64,000 nucleotides of DNA from Imbricaverruca yamaguchii (taxonomy: Eukaryota > Arthropoda > Thecostraca > Neoverrucidae): contig JAOTOL010001503.1 in the NCBI GenBank assembly GCA_034440575.1, positions 62,001 through 126,000 on the forward strand, given 5' to 3'. Position 1 is the first letter of the stretch; each line of letters opens with the position of its first letter. The notes below the pieces were generated by a model. The model had not been told where the DNA came from, made no database searches, and saw nothing but the letters and a program-made list of their open reading frames with translations. The position numbers and the translations under genes were made by a program. Below are positions 36,286 to 48,200 of the stretch, in pieces.

Positions 36286-37214
36286 CATGGCAGTGGCGTA
36301 CTTGGGATTTGCGAAGGGGGTGGGCAAACTGACTTGGAATGGTCACCCCGACTCCCATTTCTAAAAAATTAACGGACCACTATGTTTGTCAGTGTGATGC
36401 TATTGTACTTTGTTTTAAAATTATAATTAGTGACCAACCTAGCTGTCCTGTCGAGGGGGGCAAATTTTCCACCAGCATTTCTGTATTACCGGATTTCAAC
36501 ACTAACTCCACGATCCTGTTCAAAGGATGTTCTGTTCGTACCCCTTGATAAGTCACCTCACACTGCTGAAGTTACACCGGTACAAATCACTAAAAATATA
36601 CAATTTTCCGATTTCAGACATTCCGGTTACTCACGCAGGTCGCTAAAACGCCAACAGCCGTACACATGCACCTTGCGCGCCTTGCGCAATCGGCGCATTC
36701 GCCACACTACGAGGGCTTCACCAGTTTCTGCTAGGTCTCCAACGTTTTTCTAATTCCTGTCACATGATAGTCTTATACCATATTTGGCATGTGGATTTAC
36801 TGGTATGGAGGCTCGCTTAGAAATTCGATGAATTCAATTCCATGTATTAGTTTGCTTCTTCCCACATTTGCTCGTGGCAAAGAAATTATGATGCACTGAG
36901 CTTTGATGCACCTCATCTCTTAGGTTAAATATGGCCCAGGTTGTCGACTGAGCCGAAACCCTAGCTAGGTGTTCGCTGTTTTACCTGTTGTGTTTTTATT
37001 CGTCTACGGACGTGCTTTAGAGCTCCAGCCAATATTTTGTGGGCCCGGCACATGCTTGAGACCAGGCTATTTTTTAGAACTTTGTTGCTTTTTGGTACAC
37101 CGGTGACATGTTTGAGGTATCGATGCGTTTTCGAATACCCCGATGTCTTTATTTCGTGCCCGGTATTTTTGTTCCTTTTTACGACCAATTTGCCTTTTGG
37201 GGTTCAACCATATT
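36286..37214. other. No gene recognised; possible MITE end
   Basis: GCAGTGGCGTACTTGGGATTTG at about 36292 resembles the left end of a hAT-type MITE, but no matching right end was found. The rest holds no recognised feature. Confidence 0.4.
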
Positions 37215-38061
37215 TTAGCCCTCGCCCGTATAGAGGGGGTGCAACCCCTCAGGTCTTTTGTGTATTTCTACCAAACCGATGAACCGATCGCTCTGAAATT
37301 TTCAGTCCCCTTTCAGGCAACCTTTTGACTACTTTTGGTGTAATATTTTGGGGAAGTCATATCAGGTCACGGAGTTATGCGGTCATAAAGGGACTTTCGA
37401 CCAGTTTTCAACAAATACGTGATTATCTCGCGTATTTTGTTACGTACTTAGCGTAATTATGGGCATATAATGAAAAATACAGATGCCTAGATGGGTTCCC
37501 ATTGAAAAATAATGTGCCAAAAATCGGCGACCTCCGTTGACCTAGGATGAACTCGCTTGACTTATCGACCTTTTTTGCTGATCTACGGTAATTTCGCGTT
37601 CTGAATTCGAATTCAGCATCCGTTTTTACTCTAGGGAACTTTAAACTTCAAAATTGGAACCACTTTTCGAAAAGTTGGACATTTGGGGTCATGGTTTTGA
37701 CCTCATTTGGTGCACGATATATCGGTCCGATCGCATTGTGTGACATGTCGTTATGTTCACAAGATCCAAATAAACATATATCCGGGCGTTTCGTGGATAT
37801 CTATAGAGTAGTTTAGGTACAACTGACGATTTTCTTAGGAAAATACAAACAAATCAATTTTAGACATTTGACCTGACCTGGAAGGTCAACCATTGACCTT
37901 AGAAGGTCATACTGAATTCCAATCGGGAGATCTCGGCCAGATCTATAACTTTGGTCTTTCGGTCGTTTTCGTAAAATGCACGGTTTCAAATCGCCAGGGG
38001 GTTCGTACCTCCCCCCTATACGACCAAAGGTGGTAAAATGCCGTATACTGGCGAGGGTTAA
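37215..38061. mobile_element. TTAA-flanked element with AGGTCA half-sites (copy 1)
   Basis: Left end TTAG-CCCTCGCCCGTATAG and right end, read inward on the other strand, TTAA-CCCTCGCCAGTATACG form terminal inverted repeats next to a TTA(A/G) tetranucleotide. The TTAA target is typical of piggyBac-like transposons, but no transposase is present. Just inside the left end is a GGGGGTGCAACCCC hairpin, also seen in copy 4. By hand I count eight AGGTCA/TGACCT words in 0.85 kb. Confidence 0.7.
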
Positions 38062-38889
38062 GGCCTTGCCGCTTTTTGCGAAATTCGGGCTTTGGAGGGC
38101 CCGGTGCATTTTCGACCTCCGGTTGCGCTCTCAGGGCTTCGCTGTTTATTTTATGCGTTTATTTATCGCACACTTGTGGAACCCCAGCACAACCTTGGTT
38201 ACTTCGGTATAATTTATCGGGGTCACGGTGCGACATTTCGTTCCCAGGTGCATAGTTCCGGGGGATTCGGAGCAGTTTTCTGGTATCGGCGCAATTTTCC
38301 GTGACTTCTGAATTATTTTTAAATTAACTGTAAAAAAATGTAGCACCCTGTGAGGTGTTTCCAGCTGTCAAAAACCACTACCCATACGAAGTTTTTTAAA
38401 CCTCGCATTCGGTACTTTTTGCAGATTACCTCACTATACCTACTTTCTGAGCACCCCTGGGATTTCACACCCGGGTACTTTTCAAGGTGAAAGGTGCTTT
38501 AAAACACCCTTCTGGGTACTTGCATAGAGGTGTACTGGTATTTACGCTAGTACCGTATGGGGCGGCTGTCAAAAACCACTACCCATATAGTGCTAAACCG
38601 AAATGTACTTACTTTAGCACCTATGGTTAGCATGCATTTCCCACGCCGTGGGTTCATTTACGCCCCGCGAAACTCGCGAAAACCGCCTCTCTGGATGTAA
38701 TAAAGTAAATATGCAACGCGAATATATATTCGCCTTTTCAACCACACACATTAAACCACCGGCGAATCCACCACACACACCGCCTCAACGACAACCTGTC
38801 ATCTACGTGAGATGAGGCAAATCTGAGCTACACTTCAGATATACAGGGTGTTTCACAATTATTGAAACAAAGTAGCGGCCTTTCAGATC
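38062..38889. other. No gene; 23-bp direct repeat pair
   Basis: GCTGTCAAAAACCACTACCCATA is present at 38364-38386 and 38565-38587, 201 bp apart. Similar GGTACTTTT/GGGTACTT words lie between them. The sequence TACAGGGTGTTTCACAATT at about 38847 resembles a mariner-like terminal repeat, but no partner was found. Confidence 0.5.
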
Positions 38890-38901
38890 GTCACTAATGA
38901 C

Positions 38902-38907
38902 TTTATT
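38902..38907 (-). promoter_or_regulatory. Polyadenylation signal AATAAA
   Basis: AATAAA on the minus strand, 46 nt downstream of the stop codon of the last exon at 38953, at a plausible distance for the 3' end of the SAMD3-like gene. Confidence 0.7.
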
Positions 38908-38952
38908 CTCTTTCTCTTTTCAGATTATTGCTACAGTAGTTTGTCTCACGAC

Positions 38953-39275
38953 TCAATATGCCTCTACTTTTTGCTCAAGAAGCTCAATACTTTGTTCGGT
39001 GTTCGTGTTCCGTCGTCGATGCCGATTACGTATTTTTTTGAAGTAGTACAGCAAGTTGCGGGTTGTCTTGACGAATTCAATGTTGAAAACACTGTGTGAC
39101 ATAATCAGAGCCGTAAGGGCCTCAGTCTCTGTGCTGGCGTGGAAGATGTCGTGGGTTTTCTCAGCGACTGTCAGCCCATAGAGGTCCGGTACCGGACCCC
39201 ACCTCTCGGACTCTTCTTTGAAGAGGTCGTCAAACTTCACGCCGAGAAGCCCCGCCACTTGTCGGAGTGTTTGGT
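38953..39275 (-). CDS. Last exon of SAMD3-like gene
   Basis: Acceptor TTCCATTACAG, then 323 bp to a TGA. It encodes QTLRQVAGLLGVKFDDLFKE, VPDLYGLTVAEKTHDIFH, and a basic C terminus KKIRNRHRRRNTNTEQ that could bind nucleic acid or act as a nuclear localisation signal. The stop is followed after 46 nt by AATAAA. Confidence 0.75.
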
Positions 39276-42200
39276 CTGTAATGGAAATCAGCACACCGAA
39301 ACTATGAGAATGGGAGCTTAAAATGCATTTACGGTCGACGCGGGTTGGAATCCAGACACCCGCCGACGCATTTGTCTAAGCAACAGGCGGGATGTCAGTT
39401 GATTGTAGTACCATAAACATTTGCCGGGCGTATATTTCTGTGACAGGCATACGATCGCATCCCGTGTGTCGTAGAAGAAAAGCGTCAACTAGCCACTGGA
39501 ATCGAGCCCGCGTCGACCGTATTGTACGACACAATTTGTTTTATTATTATTATCAGAGTAGCATTCAGTGCTTAAATATATAAAAATGGCGAGACACATA
39601 CAAAATACAGTCAAGGCATGTAAGGTACGCAGATTCGAATATCTGGTCCATTTGTATGTATCACGTGTCGTTTGCCTGTTGTTCATTGCTGAAAATGGGA
39701 AAAACAGCCATTTCGACACTTGAAAGCTTACTTCTATGAAAACGTAACATGCTCTAAAAAAACGGACGACGGATTCGTGATCAGCGGCCTCGGACTTAAC
39801 CAAGAACAGTGTCCCGTATCTTTGTGCAAAATCGTGTTGCACAATGCATTGGTTTTCGCTAGCGACCAATCCCAGTAAAACCGGTATATATGCAATACAG
39901 GAAATAAACAATATTAATGACAATCGGACCTGGTGGGCTGAGGAGTTGCTCTTGAAAGGCATCCAGTCGCTTCTGCACGGCCTCCACGGCTTTTGCGAAG
40001 AAGGCCGTGTCATCTCCCGCCAGACGTATTACTTCTTTCAGGAACTGAAGAAAGTATGAACACATCGTCAAGGTTGAGATCCACCATATGTGTCATAAAA
40101 ACGAGGCGGCTCTAGTCTGGCTTTGGTAACTTCTATTCTGACTTAGAGACCTCGGCAATAAAAAGGCTTGCCGACCATCGCTAAAATTTCACAATTTTTC
40201 ATGTTTTGTTATCCACTAAGTTGAATGCTAAAGATTAAGTTGTATTTTTATGTATAGAAAGTCACGTGTATTTTATCACCGAGGCCTTTAATCCTTACCG
40301 TGCATGGGGGTCAGCGCCATGCACGTCGGACAGGGGGGGGGGGGCGATTGATCGCCCCCTCGAACTCTGCCGTTATGCAAGTTACGAAAAAAAAACGCAT
40401 ACTGTTAGACAGCTCGTCGAAATTACTTCAGTCATTTTTTGGCTCTGACCAATATTAAGGTCACCAGAGGTCAAAGAAGGTAAAATGGGCTACTACGGGA
40501 TTGGGAGGTTTTTGGCGGATAACTTTTGAGTAAATAAAGATAGAGCAATTAAACCTCACCATTATGATTGACTCGTTGAGACGCTTTGAATGATATATCA
40601 CATGACCTAGTTAGGTCAACCTTTGACCTTGATATCAGATCAAGGTCAAATATTAAGCCAACTAGGTCATGTTGCATATCATTCGACGCGTCGCGATGAT
40701 ACAATCACAATGACACTAGAATCACACTTCTACCTCAATTCTGTCAAAAGTTATTGAGAGAAATGCGTACGTGACACTAATTGGTCTTTGGTGACCTAGT
40801 AAAGGTCACCGGTCTAAAAATTGAGTTCGATGGTTGAAAGCAGGGTTGAACAGTTTTTGCCACGGGATGGTTTTTATCGGTATAAACCAGTGGTGTTTAC
40901 TCATTTTACCGGTATTAACCACTTTTTACCGGTAAAAACCGGTAAATACTGGTAAATACCAGCTATAATTTCCACTGCCACTGACATAACATAAACTAGT
41001 TTTTACCGGTATTTTGCAAACCCTGGTTGAAAGTGACACAAAACTAAGTGGCATGGGCAGTATAAACCAAGTTGGACCCCTTTCTGCGAAATTACATAGG
41101 TTTTTGTTTTCCTCCATAGGTTTATAGTGGGGAGGAAACAATTCTGACCTGACCTTAGGTCACTGATATGAAAATTATATGGTCCTACGATTGTAGTCCC
41201 TGATGACCTTATGACACCCTATAAGTTTCATCTTGATCGGACCAACACCGTGACAGTGGCAAAACCTGAAACTTTGAGGGAGCTTGGGTCACTTAACTTG
41301 ACCTGGTGACCTGACCTGACAGGACCTCTGGATGAAATTTGTATTGAAAGATGCGCAAAAGATGAGGGAAGAGGTATGGTCAAAAAGGCGGCGCTCCGCG
41401 CCGCCGTTTTTGTGCTATTTCGGAAAAACCTTAGGGGGGGCGATCAATCGTCCCCCCCCTGCAGGGCGAGGGTTAAGCCAGAGTTGAAGTTACCAAAATC
41501 AGACTATAGATAATATAGATGCAGCCGTAAGTGGATGAAACCGTTTTTATTAACATGCCATGTTTGGAAATTTCAATATCACTAGTTCATGGGTCATTTC
41601 TACTACAAACTGTCGAACCTAGCATAGATGTTATTGCCCAGGAATACTTGCAGCCCCTACTGTCACAGTCATGCAACCGTGCAAAACATAAGGGTCGGTC
41701 GATCATCAATTAGGATGTGAGGCTAATTCAATCAGTAAGCCTCTAAAGCGTTGGTACCAAACGATCTTCAGCACTGCGCGTGATTTACATGTTCCGTATA
41801 AACGTTTAACCCGCCTTACAATTGACGGAATACTATGGCCAATACAATTTCAACGTTCATTTCTACATTTCCAAAAACAATCGACTAAATGCTAGAGGGT
41901 AAGCATTACTTATTTTTGGCATGACCGAGAGAATCACCAGAAATCCTGACACTCGTTTTTTTTTACCAAGCTACTATCATTTAGCTTGATTTCTTTGTTC
42001 GGAAATTTACGAGTAAATCGGAAAACCATCGGCCACTCGAGGAATTGCGAGGAATTGTAGCTGCCTTCACTGAAGTGAAAGCTGAATGTTTCACCACAAG
42101 ACAACATCTGCTTAACACCGCACTATTTTGCATAAGTCATAAATGGGCACATGAGCACTAGAGGACGCTGAACCCAGCTGTACAGTCAGAAGTTATTCAA

Positions 42201-45200
42201 GTGACTTTGACCAAGTTACAGCCTATGGCAATCTTTGGGTATCACCCTGCATGCTTTCATGACTCCGAAACTATCAGATCTATCAAAATAAACCCAAATA
42301 TCATTCCAGTGGCCAAAAATATAGTTCAACAATCCCTATATATTTTGCGTGTTGGTGTTTTATCATCTACGGTCATGCCAAAAACAGGTCCGCCGCCTGA
42401 AGTACAAAAACACAGACACACATGTACTCACGCACGTATACTGACAAACACACACACAAGCAAGCACGCAACAAACCAACTGACTGAAGACACCACTTAT
42501 ACTTCCTAAAGGATAATTTGCCTATTTCACTTGCAAATTATATGTTTCATTGACACAGGACAATCCAATATACCAAAGGAAAATATAACTTTACAATGAG
42601 TAAAACTAACCTCCTTATCTACGAACAACCTCGGGTAGTCACTGGAGACGATGGAGAATGCATCGCGGCCTCCACACTGCTTCAACAACTTCTCACGGCG
42701 GTCGGGACACAGTTCATCCATCAGCCGGTCTGCCTTCGGGTCTCCCTCCTGTGTTGGTTTTAGCTCATTAATCCGACGCTGCACCTCCATAGGCGAGAGC
42801 CTGGATGGCGGCGGTACGTAGCCGGGCAGTTGAACAAAAGTGAATGGCGGCATCACAATGTGTTCGAGCTGTTTTCATAGTCTATATATCACTGGGTGCC
42901 AGAACACATTGTTACGAACAAGAAAGAAATAGTGATGCTCGTTTGACTGTTTTTAATTGCTCGGGCGGAGAACTGAAAACAATTAAAGTGGAATTCCCAT
43001 GGAAGCACAGTTGTTTGGGTCGTACCATAGCTACAAAGACCAGGGGCGGATCCAGGATTTATAATCGGCTAGGGGCCGCCGGCCCGAACCAATGAAAATC
43101 TAACTCGGAAACTAAGAGGGCGAGAGACACGTAGTAAAACGTTCGATAATTTGTCCAAAACTGAGTTGAAGTTACCTCGGCCATTTTTTTTGTATCAGGT
43201 CAATAATGAGGTAACTAGAGGTCAATCAAGCTCAAAGTTAGTTTTTTTTCAGAATCTCATTTTATGAGAAGTTTCTTGAGAAATATCCGCGTTGCGTACG
43301 GTATAAACCTAGATGTTTCTTGTGACCTGACCTGACGTCAAACTCAACAATAGTGTAATTGCTGGATGCGTCATCATGACAATCAGAATGGCTTTTGTAC
43401 CATGATTCTATCTAAATTATATCAAAAGTTATAACCCCAAGAGCGCGACCAAGCCCTCGTTATCTCAGATGACCTGATAGGGGTGACAGTATACAAAAGA
43501 CACCATTGTGCCTGAAAATTGTCCAATACAAATATTTTTAACGAGTATCAATGGATTTTGATCATTTTATCAAGAGTTATTCGGATTTATATAGATTTCC
43601 CATTGAGTTTCAATGGAAAGATGACGGTTGCTACCTGACCTCAGGTCACTGCAACACAAATTCTGAGATTGCAAAATTGTGGCCCCTGTTGACCTTATTA
43701 TATGACATAAATGTCAAACCGATCGACCCATAATTATAGGTGTGAGTGGAGTTTGACTTTTTTTGGAGGTGAGGTGACTTGACCTGACCTGATGTGGCCC
43801 AAACGTGAACATTTGTTGAGACATTCCAAAACCTTAATGAACAGCTAGAGGAAAAACGGCGTCGCTCCGTGCCGCCATTCTCCTGTTATTTGCGAAAAAC
43901 AGTAGCGGGGGGGGATAAAAACGACCCCCCACTGGGGGCGAGGGTTAAACGACCATAGCCGTTTAACACACTTACCAGAGCGTCCTTCCATTTCAATGTT
44001 CCGTCCTTCAACGCCGGGTACACGTCGAAAATGGACGACGCCATCTCCGCATACTGCTCCGCCGTTGGAGTGTTGCTGGAAAAGAACAAGCTACAGGTAG
44101 TCGGGGGACACGCCGCAAGCTGCAGATCGTGGCGGACACCTTTGCATAACTGGAACCAGATATGTCTGACGCGCGGTGCGGCCACCAGGTGGCTGAACGC
44201 GGTTTCCTCAAAGGTGACAAAGTGGATACTCCGCAAAAGTTGCATGTAAGAAACTACTTTATGTAAGTACCCGGATGTTTTTTTGGCGAAGCTGTATCCT
44301 GAATATATACTAAACCGAGTTAAAACCAGCTTAAAATGTGCTAGGAAAGGTCCTGTTAACGACCTACTATCAAGCCACTCAATTGTAAATTAGGCCGGTG
44401 GGACCCGATCCGATGACTTGGATTACTAAACGCCGAACGTAACCACATTACGCCACTGTGATGACTGCATTTTGGGCGCGTCACAAGTCACTATGCTAAG
44501 TCACAATTAGTTAACTATTATCCTCAAGTGTCATAGTTTCAAGTCAAATCACCGGCGATGCTTTTACTCGGGACGTATGACGTCTTCCCGCGCTGTTAGC
44601 GAATAAAGCATCTCAATCAAACACATCCGTTTCATATTCGCCAACCTGTACCGATCTCACGTCCACATTTCAAGTCATACAACAATTGGTAGGACCTCCA
44701 CGGCCTGACACACACTGGAACACGAAGGAAAGACATACATACAAATACAATCATATAGTTGTATAGATTTCAGATATCTTCACAAAAATGAAAGCAAATG
44801 GATCGTTCTGCGTAGTTACCCAAGGCAAAGCGATATTTCCATACCCACCCAAAATCCAATTGCTCCCTTGAGTGGGTTACGCAGTGTCCTGAAAATAATT
44901 TTTTTTTAGTGGAAACCCCTGCTATTTTTGTTTTGACCTCACCTGAGATGGCTTGGACTCACTAGTATGGCTCTCAAGCGCCTGTTTTCAGCTCTATTGC
45001 TTCAATACTAGAGATGGAATACTTTTACTGCTTCAATACCCGAGAAGAAGCACTAAAAACACAAATAAAAGGATTTTTCTAACAGAATAACTGTTTCTTG
45101 CCTCAGTGCTTACATAAATGCCAGTTTTCTCAAAATGAATTTCAGGACCATGTGGTTACGATATCCAATCCTTTGCAGCTCAGAATCCACAGGCGATGCT

Positions 45201-48200
45201 TACCATCCGGTTTGTGACGTGAACGATGCATAAATCACATCCATGATCTGCGACCATTCTGAGGTTGTTAACTGTTTTGGTCCTTCTTCTTTCAGCATAC
45301 ACCTCAGCGCACTCGTCAGATGGTTCGGATCAAAGTACCTGTCATGAAATAACATGTCACAGAGCATGTGATGATCGACACGTCCATCAAAATATACCAA
45401 TGTTTATGAAGTTAAAAGGTTCACGGTTCATTTGTTGCGAGTTGAGTCCAATCATCGAAATTTCCACAAAACATGGAATGAGCATGACCACGCAATCCAG
45501 GATGCTCATTCCACTTACAACTGTCCTTCGCCCCCTACCATTATGTTAATTGTAGTTCATGTTCATGTTGTATTACGTAGTTCGCCCACATGATATCCTG
45601 AAATATATCTGAGACGGTTCAAAGGCTCTCAATGCACCCTTCATCAGTTTTAAATATATTTAGCCCCTGCGGTTTGAAAATGCTTCGGGCCCACCAATTC
45701 TTATACACGTTGTACTGTACAGTCGGCATGCCTGTGTACTATATTATGGAATACAAAGCAAAATGTTAAATTATATTACCACATCTAAAACTGAAAACCT
45801 TTTTGGTCTTGGGCGATTTCGATCCCGTCAAAATAAATGTGCACACTGACTTTTATATCGGTACGAATGCCAACTATTTTTGTCCGCACCATTACTTTTA
45901 ATGATGAGATCATTGAACTTTTTTGTTTGTGAACAAGAACAAGGGCGCAGCCAGGGGGTGCATGAAGTTCAATTTCACCCCTCCCCCCTCGGCTGCCTTG
46001 GGAGCCATTGCGAATTTTGGTTCCAATGACCACGGAGGCCGAATGGAGGGCAAGCATGGCAGCAAAGAAGACAAGAGAGCTCAATCACAGGGTGTAGTAG
46101 GGGGCCATTCGGAAGGTATAAGGTAATGAGGGTAACGAGATTGTATGTAATATGGTTATGAGGGTGATGAGGTATTAGACATGTTGTCTGATGCAAGATG
46201 ATGTCGTAGAAAGACACAATGTATGGTGTGATAAAGGTGAAAAAGTAGAACACGTACTTCCACCTGCCTACTCCAAAGGAATTTCCGCAAGCTTATCTTT
46301 ACATTTTCTTGTCTGTGCGATTTTCTTGGTCGTTTTAGCTATAATTTGCGAATTTCATACAAATATGGAGCCCGCAGCTGTCAACGGGCCGCACCACGGG
46401 AAAATGGCCTGCTAGCGCTCGTTGCACCCCCTCCCCCCTTGGAACAGCTCTGGCTGCGCCCCTGAACAGGGAGACCCATAGCCGAAGCGTAATTCTCGTA
46501 TAGTCTAAAATGTATTAATATAACTTCAATTTCCCCATTCCAAACATTTGCCTTCATCACTAAAGATTGTGCTGCCATGCTAACTACTAGGTACATGTGA
46601 GCTCAATTGATGTCATTAGACATTATGGATTATATACAAACCTTCCCTTGCTACACTTGGTTGGGCGCGAGGCCGACTCTGTGGCAGACGCTGACGAACC
46701 ACCATCTCTGCGGCGGTTATCGTCACAGGATGCGCTCGGCACACTGTCCACCGACGCGATGTCGTCCGGCCCGTCCCCACTGCTTACAGATCACATGCAA
46801 CAATCACAGGGGTCTTCGCGGAATGGATAATCATTCTACAGCAGGTAAGTAACCAATGAATACATTATAAAATCCTGTCATGTACAACGACTGGGCGAAA
46901 TGCATGCACATTGAAGTGCAGGGATGGCAAATGTCGGCAAAAACTAAGTTGAAGACATGCCAGCTGCAAAACAGGTAAAACCGATGTAACGGCATTAAGT
47001 GACGTAAAATAGCAAACACCATGCCTGCAAACTATCCCCACATCAGCTCGTCAATTTTTTTATCGACAGATATCGATATTTTCCTTTGGCGTATATATCA
47101 CCATTATAGTACAGATAACTGCAGGGAGTTCCCCCCTCCCTCGCCCCTAATCCTGGGCACCCCAGACTGAAAGCATAAAACACCCAGCATTCCGACGGGG
47201 AGCCATGTCCCCAGCTTTGAAGCCCACTAACCAGCGAACAATGACAAAAAGACAACGAAAATGTAACTGCACTGCTTGCAATATCCCTCCCCATGCAAGT
47301 CACCGATTCACGCATTTCAGAATGGCCCATGTAATTTGAAGGACGTTTTATGCCACTACGTAGTTATACATAATTTGCAGTTGTCCGCTGCTATTAAGTA
47401 AAATTAGTGAGACTGGAGTCTTTCCGTGCATTCCACTCGCAACATAACTATGAGCTCCCTGGCTTTCATATACATTTCCATATGGCATCATCCTAACTTA
47501 GAAATGAAAACACAATGAGATACGTTCTTAGAATGGATCAGTTATCCCTTCACAGTGCGAGGGGGGTGCAACCCCCCTCGGTTTTTTTAACAGAAAAAAG
47601 GCGGCGCGCAGCGCCACCACATTTTTAGTAGGTACCCTCAGCAGTGGCGGCGCCACGGATTTTTCCCAGGGGGCAAAAGTGGCATGGTGAGTATCGTCAA
47701 CCGGGGGTAAGCGATTTTTCCAGCCAAGTATTGGTAGCTGTGCTTTTCAGGGGGGACAACACATGCCTTTTTCCCCCCCCTGCTCCAGCTCAGGGGGGGG
47801 GGGTTAGTCTGCCCCCCCCCCCGGGTGGCGCCGCCCTTGACCCTCAGTGGCATGGATTTTACATCTTTTGGTGATTTTTTTTTGCCAGGTCACATCAGGT
47901 CACTGAGCTATGACGTCATTGGAGGCATATCAGTCACTACTTCGAGCCACTATTTCGAGCCAACGATGGGTAGCCCCTACCCAATGACCTCAAATGACAT
48001 CGAAACGTGTCAGGTAGGTCACATGACTTTGTCTGACCTTGCCTCACCTCGATTAACCTTTGGTGACCACTAGGTGTTAATGTGGGACCTTATACATTTT
48101 TTCTATTGATTGATTGATTAGTTGGGCTTACGAGCGCGACATCGACATTTTTTTACCTGACCGAGATTAAGGTGGTCTGTGGGGTAATTTTGAGTGCTGA

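Noticed and set aside
39489..40013. 174-codon membrane-protein-like ORF on the minus strand
   Set aside because: It overlaps the exon at 40044-39930 in another frame and then runs through the intron.
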